From Erpobdella octoculata (taxonomy: Eukaryota > Annelida > Clitellata > Hirudinida > Erpobdellidae), in assembly GCA_963978895.1 (NCBI GenBank), contig OZ022238.1, positions 31,979,593 to 32,043,592 on the forward strand: a stretch of DNA of 64,000 bases, given 5' to 3'. The translations under genes were made by a program, and so were the position numbers. The notes under the pieces are model-generated. The model saw nothing but the letters and a program-made list of their open reading frames with translations, was not told the origin of the DNA and searched no databases. Below, in pieces: positions 13,440-24,210 of the stretch (the stretch's first letter is position 1; each line of letters begins with the position of its first letter).

Positions 13440-14711
13440 CGAAACGTTCACAGACAAAATGTTCAACGACAAAATCATCCCGACAAAACGTTCACGACAC
13501 AACGTTCACGGCAAAATGTTCACGACAAAATGAACACCGACAAAACGTTCAAAGACCAAACGTTCAAATACAAAATGTTCACGACAAAACGTTCACGACA
13601 AAATGTTTACACTGAAAAATACACATTTTGTTTTATTATGTCAATATTGCTTGCAAACTAATTATTAAGTCATTTTTTGTGGTGTTTCTATTCACCATTT
13701 AATTTACCTAAGCAGAGTATGTGTGTATGAAACTAATACATATTGACAACAATCAACTTATCAAACATTTATTTTAAGTTAACCGTAAAACCAAACATAC
13801 AAAAAGCAAAAAATATCGATCGAGACTTATTTCTGTCGTTCACTTAATTAAAATTGAAACATCAAATGATCTTCAATTTGCTGCTTATTGAGTCTTTACC
13901 CAAGTCATCGCTACGTTAATTAGGTAATTAAAGCCGGCTATATTGCTCTTGGAAGCCGATAACTTTTTAATCGCTAGGCTACAACGATCAAAGCTTATTT
14001 CTGTCGTTTACTTGATTAAAATTGAAACATCAAATAAATCTCAATTAATAACTAATTGCATTTCTTTTTCTTTTCGATCGGAGTATATAAAGATTTCATA
14101 TTTTGACCCTTTTTATCATCGTTCCATTTATTAACTAGTTCATGCGGGTTGGTTAATTTTCTCTTGGATACCCTTAACTTTTTCATCTTTAGAATACAGC
14201 CATCAAGCCTTATTTACGTCGTTTACTTATTTGAAATTGAAGATTCAAGCGATCTCAAATTCGTAACCAATTGTATTTTCCTATTACAGGTATCTCATCT
14301 CATCTGTCAATTTCTTGTCTTCTTACTGAAGCAGTTTACAGTACTCCGATCCATACTCATCTGGTTGCCATTTGAGTTAGGGGTATCAAAGAGGAAATTA
14401 GCATTGCATTTACTATTGTTAACGTTTTATTTGTGCTCATTTCGTGAAAAAACAAAATATTTGATCATTTGAAAACTAAACTTAAATTAAAAGTTGCAAT
14501 CGTGAACATTTTGTCGTGAACGTTGTGTGGTGAACGTTTTGTCGTGAACATTTTGTCTTTGAATATTTTGTCTGTGAACATTTTGTCTGTGAACATTTTG
14601 TGCGTGAAAATTTGTGTAAACGTTTTGTCGTGAACATTTTGTCGTTGAACATTTTGTCGTTGAACATTTTGTCGTTGAACATTTTGTCTGTGAACGTTTT
14701 GTCGTGACACC
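13440..14711. mobile_element. Mutator-like non-autonomous element with minisatellite TIRs
   Basis: The left end GGTTCCACGACGAAACGTTC and right end (reverse complement) GGTGTCACGACAAAACGTTC start long inverted repeats of about 170-220 bases built from ACGACAAAATGTTC-type units. A 9-base direct repeat CATACATAC flanks both ends (13431-13439, 14712-14720), the size expected for Mutator-like elements, although the target is itself a CATA microsatellite. The interior holds three degenerate units of about 200 bases and no transposase. Confidence 0.65.
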
Positions 14712-14717
14712 CATACA

Positions 14718-14908
<191 letters not shown>

Positions 14909-14913
14909 CATAT

Positions 14914-14977
14914 AAATTGCAAAATCCACACTTTGAACCTGCTTCAGAGCAGGTTCAAAGTGTGGATTTTGCAATTT
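14914..14977. repeat. Perfect 29-base inverted repeat
   Basis: Arms 14914-14942 and 14949-14977 are exact reverse complements around loop TTCAGA. It sits between the (TA)n tract and the R2-clade fragment, so the left arm is an inverted copy of the start of that fragment. Confidence 0.95.
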
Positions 14978-14991
14978 GTTTTAGTGCCAAG

Positions 14992-16537
14992 ACTGCTTTG
15001 GCCTCTGACAGTCTATGAAATTGGTCTGCAAGTTGTGGAGAAACTAGAAAGAAAGCTCGTTTTACACGTCAATGGTTGAGTCTGCCTCCGGGATTGACGT
15101 CTGTGGCTCTCTACGGCAAAACAGCCAAGCTGAGACTTCCATTGCGGTCTTTTGTTGAAGATTTCAAGATCAGCAAACTGAAAACTCAGATGATGCTCGA
15201 TAATTCAACGGATAAGAGAGTCGCTGAGGTAAAACCAACTCTAATCTCAGGAACCAAATGGAATGCTAGAGTTGAAATAGAGAATGCCACGGTTTCTCTC
15301 CAGTGGACTGAAAGGACCGGAGCAGTTCAGTTGGGGCGGCATGGTGTTGGATGGAACCACCATCTCTGGTGGTCCAAGGCAAACGCTCAGGAAAGATCAG
15401 ACTTGATTGTTCAGGACAGAAAGCAAGCGATAGAAAGCGAGAGAGTTGTGAAGAGCGCACAATTGTCACAGCAAGGCGACTGGACCAGATGGGAGGAGTC
15501 AGTTCAGCGGTCTCTGTCATGGGAAGATATATGGCGCTATGCTCCAGTGCGGCTATCGTTCCTCATTAGATCGATGTATGATCAGCTGCCAACAGCCAGC
15601 AATTTAAAGAAATGGAAATTAATTGAGAATGACGAGTGTCAGCTCTGCGGTCAGTCGCAGTCATTGATTCATATTCTTTCCTCCTGCTCTTATTCCCTTT
15701 CTCATGGTTGATATACGTGGCGCCACAACCTTGTTCTCCAAAAGCTGCTGGGATTTGTAAAAGAGGCCTGCCGAAAAGCCAACTCAATGGAGGTGAAACC
15801 TAGGAGGAGGATTTATTTTTTGAGAGAGGGATTGCCGCAGCTAAATCGCCCAAAGAGAACCCTCACGGAAGGAGAGAATGTTTTCCATGCGGCGAACGAC
15901 TGGAGGGTCTCTGCCGATCTGAAAACGGAAAAGTTTTTTTTTTTTTTTTTTTTTTTTTTATGATAGTTTATAGTCCTTTACACCAAGTGTTTTAAGACTG
16001 AATTGGCTGTATATAGGAAGCACATAAGTACTTCCTGTCGTGGATCAAAGTTTGATCCTTTTAACTGTCCCTCCTCCTTTATCCAGGCTTGGGACTGGCT
16101 CGCAATTGGCGAGGCGGAGTTTAAACGGAAAAGTGCTTCCCAGTTTCAATAAAGGAAAGTGGAAAAAGGCCAGACATAGTTGTTTTTTCGAGTCTGGCCA
16201 AGACATTTCTTCTCATCGAGTTGACAGTGCCTTGGGAAAGCAACATGGAGGCCAGTAACATCATTAAATTAGAAAGATACAGAGAATTGGTGTTGGATTT
16301 GGAAGCAATGGCTCAAGAGCTGAGCTTTTTGCTATTGAAGTCGGAGCACGCGGTTTGGTTGGTAAATCTTTGCTAAAGTTGCTGCGGGCCCTGGGAATGT
16401 CTAACAGAGAGCGGACCCGTGCAATTAAACAGATTTCTGAAGCAGCAGAATCGGCTTCATTCTGGATTTGGTCTCAAAGAGAGAAAAAAGAAGATTTTCC
16501 AAATTTAGAAGCCGCTCTCTCCGCTCCGCAAGAATAG
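14992..16537 (+). pseudogene. R2-clade RT thumb, CCHC knuckle and RLE endonuclease
   Basis: The frame at 15076-15711 gives WLSLPPGLTSVALYGKTAKL, a segment typical of the R2-clade thumb, then VRLSFLIRSMYDQLPTASNL and the knuckle CQLCGQSQSLIHILSSC (C-x2-C-x7-H-x4-C), the clade signature. A stop at 15711 interrupts the following YTWRHNLVLQKLLGF. The RLE domain continues as ANDWRVSADLKTEK, is split by an insertion, then resumes with KRPDIVVFSSLAKTFLLIELTVPWESN (catalytic PD...E-L-T-V-P-W-E) and, after a frameshift near 16330, EVGARGLVGKSLLKLLRALGM and AAESASFWIWSQRE. Broken by one stop, one frameshift and one insert, so inactive. RT fingers and palm are absent. Confidence 0.85.
15935..16122 (-). 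mobile_element. Poly(A)-tailed retroposed insert in RLE domain
   Basis: A 25-base T run (15935-15959) followed by 163 bases, flanked by the 12-base direct repeat AAACGGAAAAGT (15923-15934 and 16123-16134). Read on the minus strand it is a poly(A)-ended copy containing GGATAAAGGAGGAGGGAC. I see no clear pol III promoter; it could be a SINE or a 5'-truncated LINE 3' end. Confidence 0.75.
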
Positions 16538-16678
16538 AATTGCTTCGTCTTTGTTTACGTGGCGATATTAAGTACCGCTACGGAAGCGAAGCCGTTATGT
16601 CGTCGAAGGTTTTCTCACTTGAATAGTCTGAATTTCTTTAACGTCGCGAGTTTATTTGCATGATAAATATCTGCCACG
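16538..16678. other. 141-base junction between R2-clade 3' and 5' halves
   Basis: Contains the 3' UTR of the upstream copy and the 5' UTR of the downstream one, or the remaining target. A short hairpin-like CTACGGAAGCGAAGCCGT lies at 16577-16594. Confidence 0.5.
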
Positions 16679-17422
16679 ATGCAAGGAATGATAGAAATTC
16701 GATGTCGGAAAAGAACAAAGACATTTTCTGCCGGAGGACGTTCGTCCGTCGAACGTGGCTCGCCCCCCTTAGAACGTCAAGAAATTAAAGAGCCGAAACG
16801 TTTGCTCGAGGGGGGGTTTTCTTCTGATGACCTCCACAGAAAAGCTCTTCAGGAGTGCACACACATTTTTGAGGCGTTAGCCATTTGCCCCCGGGAAAGA
16901 CCGGGTGACTCTCGGGAAAGACCTTGTGGCAACTGGGAAAGACCGGTGACACCGTGGAAAGACAGGTGGCAACTCGGAAAAACGAGTATTACGGGTATCC
17001 TGGCCCAGCTTAGCCGGGATACAAAAAACACCGTTCATCTAGCTGCGACAACGAAATCGGATTTATGCCCCCAGAGCTCCAACCGAAAGGAGGGGGAGTA
17101 TGATGAGCTCGCAATCGGACCTACGGCCATCGACCCTGCTCTTCCAACGGACCCTAATGGGGGAACACTTCATGAGTGTGTGTGCGGTAGAGGTTTCGCA
17201 ACAAGCCGCGGTATGAAAGTTCACCGTACGAAGATGGGTTGCCTGCTTAAAACTGTAAAGGATCATCGTACTGTAGCAAGCATTGCTTCAGGTAAGACGC
17301 CGGGCCAAGTCGGGCCGGATGCCAACCACAGCCCCGACAGGTTCCACGATCCTGATAGTGACGAGAATAGGCAACCTCGGGCTAGAATTAACTTCCCCGC
17401 TGCTGCTAGCAAAGCGGATTAG
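16679..17422 (+). CDS. R2-clade N-terminal region with zinc finger
   Basis: 247-residue frame. Residues about 60-105 carry a short repeat built on R-E-R-P (GDSRERPCGNWERPVTPWKD) reflecting a 21-base minisatellite. Near residue 165-185 is HECVCGRGFATSRGMKVHRTKMGC, a zinc finger of the type found at the N-terminus of R2/NeSL-type proteins, which bind the target DNA. The ATG at 16679 is the first in frame but the true start could differ. It stops at 17422; the next part continues in another frame from 17459. Confidence 0.65.
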   Translation: MQGMIEIRCRKRTKTFSAGGRSSVERGSPPLERQEIKEPKRLLEGGFSSDDLHRKALQECTHIFEALAICPRERPGDSRERPCGNWERPVTPWKDRWQLGKTSITGILAQLSRDTKNTVHLAATTKSDLCPQSSNRKEGEYDELAIGPTAIDPALPTDPNGGTLHECVCGRGFATSRGMKVHRTKMGCLLKTVKDHRTVASIASGKTPGQVGPDANHSPDRFHDPDSDENRQPRARINFPAAASKAD

Positions 17423-17458
17423 TCGAAGCTCGACGAGATACTTTCCAAGCTTCTCAAA

Positions 17459-17947
<489 letters not shown>

Positions 17948-18109
17948 CAAATAATTAGGAACAAGATGTTCTTTCAGACACGCTTTATTAAAGACTATGG
18001 CCCATTTCTTATTACAAACTTTTTCTATCAGACGTGAAACTTTTCGAAAATCAGAAATACCAAGACACTTTTGAACCACCTGGTATATATTTTTATTAAT
18101 GTTTTGGTC

Positions 18110-18158
18110 ATGAGCTGACCTGCAGGTTTCGGCTTTATTAGCCATCATCAGAACTCAT
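18110..18158 (-). ncRNA. Hammerhead ribozyme (PLE group B)
   Basis: Minus strand: stem I AUGAG/CUCAU, canonical CUGAUGA, stem II GGCU-AAUAA-AGCC with one extra U before it, GAAAC, self-complementary stem III CUGCAG and GUC cleavage triplet. All invariant core bases are present. Confidence 0.88.
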
Positions 18159-18525
18159 AAAACCAATATACAGCTACAACGAAAATATATAAAGTGGTGT
18201 GGCGAGACATATCAGATATGTTTACACATCGATCGAGGTAAAAGTACAAAGAAGAGTAAAAGTAAAATATGAAAAACGCTAAGAAACAACCAAATTTTTT
18301 GCCTCGGAGTAAATAAATAAACAAAAAATAAACAAAAATATAAGAAAAAATAAAAAATTACATGTGCTAAAATATACACCTAAATTAAGTAGTAAAATAT
18401 AACTATTAAAAAAAAATTACTAATAAAAGCAAAGAGGTAAAATAATAAAATAAGAATTTAAAGCTACAATTCAAAGATAATAGGATATCGATAAAATTGA
18501 GAGTTTAATTAAAAGTTGAAAATGA

Positions 18526-19995
18526 TCAACGTCTACGTATGGTAATATTGCAGTTATCAATCAAATGCGGACACATCGGACCAGTCCCATCACCATCATG
18601 CAGGTCAGCAGTCTCGAGGCCTCGAGGCGGTTGGCTCATGGCTGAAAAGCCAGTGGAGCACTGTTCGACCGCGTCCAACACTTCAATATGGTTGGTAGAT
18701 GGAGAAAAGGAAACAGGACCACAAACTGGGCCGTTGTCGTATTGGTCGCAAGGATGATCATAACTGTGATAAGATACATTTGTAGTCTTGGTTGGCGAAC
18801 TCCTAGTACGGAGTTCAGATAAATCAGAAAAGGAGAGGCGAGGTGTGACAAAAGGAGAATGCGGGAGAACAGTGAATAGAGGAGTCCTTGGCATGTCGGC
18901 AGGGCACAGTTCGGTTGCATTTGAAACATCGATACAGTTGGTAGGGTCTATTTCGTTGGCAGCGTCTATTGCGTTGGCAGACAAAGGAGATAAAACTCGA
19001 CGAGAAATGGAACCGTTGTCGTACTGGTCACAAGGATGGTCGTAACTGTAATGGGGAACACCTGTAGTTTTGGCTGCCGAACTCCTAGTACGGAGTACAG
19101 ATAAATCTGAGAGCAAGAGACGAGGTGTGACAAAGGAAGAAAGCGGGAGAACAGTCAATGGTGAGGCCTGTGGCATATCACCATTCACCGGGTCCGAAGA
19201 AGGCCGGCAGATGGCCGACGGATCGATAAAGCACTGTTCGATCAAACGCACAGCCTCAATGCAACCGGTATCATCCACATAACTGGCAGACGGAGGACCA
19301 GTAGGCCGATCACAGTTTGGCAAACCACAAATTACAATAAGGTTAGCATGGTCCATTGCGCCGGTGGACGGAGCACAGGAAACCGGATCACAACGTGGGC
19401 TCTTGCCATGCCTGTCAAGTGCATGATCATTCAATATACAAGTGTTAGGGGCAACAGCGGATGACGAGCCCTGCGGCACACCAACGCTGTGGCACTGCAA
19501 GTGGTGCCTATTGTTGAATAGTTTAAGGGTCCGTCCAAAATGGTCATCTTGGACGTTTAGTATTGGTTTATCCCGGACAATGTAGAGGGCCTCGGCAATT
19601 TTTAATCGAGAGGGGTCGGCCTCGTGATGGAGAATAACAGTGTTATCGACGAGTGCTTGTCTGTTGAGTTTTGTGTTGTGAGCCAGTTGCGAATGCGTTG
19701 TAATACTGCCACCCTGTAAATGCATAGTAACCCGGCGGGAGAGCGTAGTACGTGTCTGGCCAATGTAGGTAGCAATGACATCATGCGGTGCAGGACAAGT
19801 AAATTTATAAACTACATTTGTACACTGGAAAATGCTGGCGTGACGAGGGCTGTTTTTCATGATAAGGCTGTGTGATTTTCTGTCTTTATAATATATGGAG
19901 AATGACAGTCTATGTCGGAGTCGATCTTTAACTTTAACGCAACTTGTAATAATTTGACGTAATATTCTCTCATCCAGACGGTAATTGTCATGCAT
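18526..19995 (-). CDS. PLE-B GIY-YIG endonuclease with long repetitive tail
   Basis: 489 residues, open throughout. Residues 60-160 are the GIY-YIG nuclease: [13 protein letters not shown], then [16 protein letters not shown] (YIG at 77-79, Arg in the TRTT and SRR positions) and [23 protein letters not shown] proteins use this domain to nick target DNA for priming. Residues about 200-470 form a tail with imperfect 85-residue repeats, each with [24 protein letters not shown] sequence, [17 protein letters not shown]. It ends [10 protein letters not shown]. The upstream RT is cut off by (TA)n at 20048; the start used is simply the first Met of the remaining frame, which is open up to about 20047. 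Confidence 0.85.
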   Translation of the reverse strand: MHDNYRLDERILRQIITSCVKVKDRLRHRLSFSIYYKDRKSHSLIMKNSPRHASIFQCTNVVYKFTCPAPHDVIATYIGQTRTTLSRRVTMHLQGGSITTHSQLAHNTKLNRQALVDNTVILHHEADPSRLKIAEALYIVRDKPILNVQDDHFGRTLKLFNNRHHLQCHSVGVPQGSSSAVAPNTCILNDHALDRHGKSPRCDPVSCAPSTGAMDHANLIVICGLPNCDRPTGPPSASYVDDTGCIEAVRLIEQCFIDPSAICRPSSDPVNGDMPQASPLTVLPLSSFVTPRLLLSDLSVLRTRSSAAKTTGVPHYSYDHPCDQYDNGSISRRVLSPLSANAIDAANEIDPTNCIDVSNATELCPADMPRTPLFTVLPHSPFVTPRLSFSDLSELRTRSSPTKTTNVSYHSYDHPCDQYDNGPVCGPVSFSPSTNHIEVLDAVEQCSTGFSAMSQPPRGLETADLHDGDGTGPMCPHLIDNCNITIRRR

Positions 19996-20043
19996 CTGGG
20001 AACAGTAACGGATATCAACAGTCCTGACGACATCATTAGGAGT

Positions 20044-20228
<185 letters not shown>

Positions 20229-20232
20229 AAGA

Positions 20233-20814
20233 TTGAAGATTCTCAAAGCTCTATACATATTGCAGATAAAACCCACGATGAACGTCCAAGACAAAAACTT
20301 CGACCAGACATTGCAATTGTTTCGTCACTGCAACGGACACGCACCTCCACATCCATCGAACACACACGCTAGTTCGACAACTTCATGTACTGTTCTCACC
20401 TCGGTCCCTTCACTTCATGGCTACAGCCTACGCGAGCCTAAACCGAGTTCGACCACAGAACACCCACCCATTGATACCAACCAAACTTCCACACTCGAAC
20501 CAAGTATTGCTTCTACCACCGCGCCTTGTCTTCCTCCGCAGCTTCCCACCACGCTTCCTTCACACCCTCCGACACCTGCTTCTTCACCTTCCACTCCCCC
20601 AGACCATACTACCACTCAATGCATCGTCGACTACTCATCCGACCCCACGATCGTCGATATCTCTTCACTTTTCACTTCCACAGAACAAACTACACCTCAA
20701 TGTATTGTCGATTATTCACTCGTTTCCGCAAACACAAGCTCTCCAAATACACATATCTCTTCTGACATTATTAATAACCCTAACATTACTTCGCGTCGTA
20801 ATCGACACAAATAA
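20233..20814 (+). CDS. PLE-C GIY-YIG end and S/T/P-rich tail
   Basis: 193 residues. The first 35 ([20 protein letters not shown], then [10 protein letters not shown]) are the end of the GIY-YIG domain; the frame is open from the (TA)n tract, so no native start exists. The rest is a low-complexity tail rich in Ser, Thr and Pro with two copies of an [20 protein letters not shown] segment. It ends [13 protein letters not shown], the group C form of the shared NITIRR ending. Confidence 0.75.
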   Translation: MKILKALYILQIKPTMNVQDKNFDQTLQLFRHCNGHAPPHPSNTHASSTTSCTVLTSVPSLHGYSLREPKPSSTTEHPPIDTNQTSTLEPSIASTTAPCLPPQLPTTLPSHPPTPASSPSTPPDHTTTQCIVDYSSDPTIVDISSLFTSTEQTTPQCIVDYSLVSANTSSPNTHISSDIINNPNITSRRNRHK

Positions 20815-21213
20815 AACATTATTTCTTACCACACACATGCTGTTACTCTTTCCTATTTATACTTCATTAATTTGTACACCGCCCGCGCCATACACCATTT
20901 GTACACCTATAAATTTCACAAATTCTACCTACAAGACGTTTCTCGTACACTATCTCCCCTTCCCATATTCGTACACACACCTACAACTACAGCTATTCAC
21001 CTCGTCTAGCTATCTCACCTTTAAGTTGTCGCGTTCGTGCTTTAGAGCTCACTCGTTTACTTAATTTGAAGTAATCTCGTTTTTGTTTTACTTTTGCACT
21101 CTAATGGAATTTAATTTAATTTGTTTCGAACTCTAATTTAATTTAATTTAACTTGTTTTGATTTGTCTTGCTTCCGTTTCTTATTTTACGCTGACTTTTA
21201 GTTTATTACTTTG

Positions 21214-21255
21214 GGCTCTGAAGATGGAAAAGGATTTCCGAAACTGCAGTAAGCC
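21214..21255 (+). ncRNA. Hammerhead ribozyme (PLE group C)
   Basis: Stem I GGCU/AGCC, core CUGAAGA, stem II GGAAA/UUUCC after an extra U, GAAAC, minimal stem III with UGCA, triplet GUA. All invariant positions kept; A at variable position 7. Confidence 0.85.
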
Positions 21256-21345
21256 AAATAAAACATCTGAAACAAGTCTCACGTCTTTCAATTACCGCAA
21301 AATCGAGGGCACCATAAAAAATTGATAAACGCCAAGTGGGCCATA

Positions 21346-21756
21346 GTTTTGGTGTAGTCTCGAACAGAGAGTTTTGTGCCGAAAGGTCGAGAATTTGGCT
21401 CGAAAAGTTGTTTCTGCCAAATGGCGAGTTGTGTTTCTTGGAGCGTGTCTCAAAGATAAATTGATTCCACAGTTTATTCGCAACAAATATCGCTCTAATG
21501 TGGTTAAAGGAAATACAAAGCTTGAAGTGGATTCTTTCTTTTGTTAGTGTGCTAATTCTTTGATAATTTCGGTTCTTTCTGTTTGTTTACTTTTCTCGTT
21601 TTACTTTTGACAATAAAAGTTTAATGGAAAAGTTTTTGGCTAATTGTAGTCTCGAACAGAGAGTTTTGTGCCGAAAGGTCGAGAATTTGGCTCGAAAAGT
21701 TGTTTCTGCCAAATGGTGAGTTGTGTTTCTTGGAGCGTGTCTCAAAGATAAATTGA
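21346..21756 (+). mobile_element. PLE group F ORF-start segment, two direct copies
   Basis: 21346-21490 and 21641-21756 share the sequence from GTAGTCTCGAACAGAGAG onward and encode ENLARKVVSAKWRVVFLGAC, then LKDKLIPQF. The first copy continues past the usual break point into RNKYRSNVV; the second is interrupted by the hAT at 21765 and resumes at 23099 (TTTATTCGCA) before (TA)n. Between the copies is 150 bases of AT-rich sequence. Confidence 0.75.
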
Positions 21757-21764
21757 TTCCACAG

Positions 21765-23090
21765 CAGTGATATTTTAGTAACGAAAACTAAAACTAATAC
21801 GAAAAAGATCGACCATAGTTAACTAAAACTATAACGAAACGAAAATTGAATTTCCCAACTAAAACTAAACTAAAACTAGAATGGTTTGTCCTAGAACTAA
21901 CTAAAACTAAAATAAATAAACTCAAATATTTAGTTTCTTTTTCGTTATTTGACAAAAGTTTGTAATTAAAATTTATAATGATCATAGACAGCGATGTATT
22001 AAGAAACATAAACAAAATAAATTTCATTTCTTTGGTTTCTCAATATCGGCCTGAAATGTCTAAGAACGTTCTTTTATTCTCCGTATTTGACAGAAGTTGG
22101 TGCGTTGTTTTTGCAACCGATATTAATTTGGCAAGTTTAGTTAAACAGTTTTCTGGTCGCAAGCGGGGCAGCAGTGTGTGGACTTATTCTAAATTTGAAG
22201 AAACAGAAAACAAAAGTTGATGTCTCGTGGCTTTAGCGAATGGTTCAAAATGCGACGCAATTGCTGCAACTAAGAATCCGACTAATCTTAAAAACCATCT
22301 CAGCATCACCACAAAGAAATTAGTAATATAGTTGATAGTATAAGTACTCTCGATAATGTAGCTAGCATGATAATTGTTTTAGAAATACTTGATTTGAACT
22401 TATTTATGTAATTTGTTTTAATATGAAACATATTTTATGTGTATAGGTTAAACTCCAATCCTATCTACATAAGCAGTCATCAAGTCAACCGCAATTGTCG
22501 ACAGTCCACTCAACGATGAAAGATTTTCCTCTGCTTTCAGCAAAACTGGCTAGACAGTCAACCAGGCAAGTGGTTCTTGATGTGGATGGTACACTGTTAA
22601 AAAACCATCCCACTCAATATATTAAGGAAGTCAGCTCATCATATAATTACAGTCTCTCCTCAATTGAGTTCTGGTACCAGTAGCAACAGTTAAATACTTC
22701 AATCCTCTGATTGCGCTGGATCTGATATCGGCACCAGCTTCGCAAGCTTTTGTGGAGCGACTCAATTTGTGGGATTTTGACAGCTGGCAGACGCAACAGA
22801 ATGGAAAAATCGTTGAATATTTGTGATTGGTTAAAAGTAAACCAAGATCTTCTTGTTGAAATGGACAGTTAATATTTATTATATTGAAATAAAAATATAT
22901 GAGCAAAAATTTCAATCGTGTCGGAATAAACTAATAATAACTAAATTAAACTAGAATGATAGCACCAAAACTATATAAAAACTCAAATAATTGCATTTAG
23001 GAAAACTAAAACTAAATAAAATAAAAATGACTTTAGTCAAAACTAACTAAAACTAAAACTATAATGATTTTCATAACTAAAATATCACTG
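21765..23090 (+). mobile_element. hAT element inserted in PLE group F
   Basis: Inverted termini CAGTGATATTTTAGT at both ends and an exact 8-base target duplication TTCCACAG (21757-21764, 23091-23098). Subterminal ACTAAAACTAAAACT repeats on both sides. The interior has remnants of a hAT gene: a BED-like NPTNLKNHLSITT near 22280 and a dimerisation-type segment LISAPASQAFVERL near 22720. No intact frame. Confidence 0.9.
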
Positions 23091-23106
23091 TTCCACAGTT
23101 TATTCG

Positions 23107-23108
<2 letters not shown>

Positions 23109-23201
<93 letters not shown>
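23109..23201. repeat. (TA)n tract
   Basis: About 93 bases of TA. Confidence 0.95.
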
Positions 23202-23203
<2 letters not shown>

Positions 23204-23982
23204 ACGGCCCAGTTTGTGGTCCTGTTTCCTTTCCTCCATCTACCAGCCATATTGAAGCGTTGGACGCGGTTGAACAGTGCTCCACTGGTTTGTCAGCCAT
23301 GAGCCAACCTCCTCGAGGCCTCAAGACTGCTGACCTGCGTGATGGTGATGGGACCGGTGCGATGTGTCCGCATTTGATCGATAACTGCAATATTACTATA
23401 CAGAGACGTTGATCATTTTCAACTTTTAATTAATCTCTCAATTTTATCGATATCCTATTATCTTTGAATTGTAGCTTTAAATTTTTATTTTATTATTTTA
23501 CCTCCTTGCTTTTATTAGTAATTCTCTTTTAATAGTTATATTTTACTACTTAATTTGGTTGTATAGTTTAGCACATTTAATTTTTTAATTTTTTCTTATT
23601 TTTTGTTTATTTATTTACTCTGAGGCAAAAAATTTGGTTTCTTAGCGGTTTTCATATTTTGCTTTTACTCTTCTTTGTACTTTGACCTCGATTGATGTGT
23701 AAACATATCTGATATGTCTCGCCACACCACTTTATATATTTTCGTTGTAGCTGTAATTTTAAATTATTTTTATGAGTTCTGATGATGGCTAATAAAGCCG
23801 AAACCTGCAGGTCAGCTCATGACCAAAACATTAATAAAAATATATGCCAGTTGGTTCAAAAGTGTCTTGGTATTTCCGATTTTCGAAAAGTTTCATGTTT
23901 GATAGAAAAAGTTTGTAATAAGAGATGGGCCATAGTCTTTAATAAAGCGTGTCTAAAAGAACAGCTTGTTCCTAATTATTTG

Positions 23983-23985
<3 letters not shown>
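23202..23985 (+). mobile_element. Penelope-like element, group B copy 2 (5' truncated)
   Basis: Starts in the tail of the group B ORF (residues matching the last 60 of the 18526-19995 protein, one frame), ends DNCNITIQRR, then 3' UTR, hammerhead (23772-23820) and the ORF-start segment (ANKAETCRSAHDQNINKNIC to [17 protein letters not shown]), stopping at (TA)n. Very similar to copy 1, opposite orientation. Confidence 0.88.
23772..23820 (+). ncRNA. Hammerhead ribozyme (PLE group B)
   Basis: Same structure as at 18110-18158: stem I AUGAG/CUCAU, CUGAUGA at 23779-23785, stem II GGCU/AGCC, GAAAC, CUGCAG, GUC. The expected cut is after C23813. Confidence 0.9.

Positions 23986-24048
<63 letters not shown>
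23986..24048. repeat. (TA)n tract
   Basis: TA run between PLE-B and the LINE 3' end. Confidence 0.95.
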
Positions 24049-24051
<3 letters not shown>

Positions 24052-24210
24052 TTTGAGTTTGTTTATTCAGTTATCAATACATACATTCAAAATCACAAAT
24101 AAGACAGAACAAAAAAAAACAATAATAATTAAATAGTCATTATAATAGCATGTATGATTGATGAAGAGGTGCTGCATCAGGCCCCTCTGTGCTGACGAGT
24201 TATACTGCAA

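Larger units (their letters stand above)
14949..16537 (+). mobile_element. R2-clade retrotransposon, 3' half
   Basis: Begins in the RT thumb (from 14992: [21 protein letters not shown]), followed by the CCHC knuckle and a restriction-like endonuclease (RLE) domain, interrupted at 15935-16122 by a retroposed insert. It ends at the stop at 16537. It is followed 141 bases later by a 5' half of the same type of element (16679). Confidence 0.85.
20227..21345 (+). mobile_element. Penelope-like element, group C (5' truncated)
   Basis: Starts at (TA)n in the last part of the GIY-YIG domain, carries a Ser/Thr/Pro-rich tail, 3' UTR, hammerhead (21214-21255) and the beginning of the repeated ORF start (INAKWAIV near 21325-21345), which is then replaced by group F sequence. 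Confidence 0.75.
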
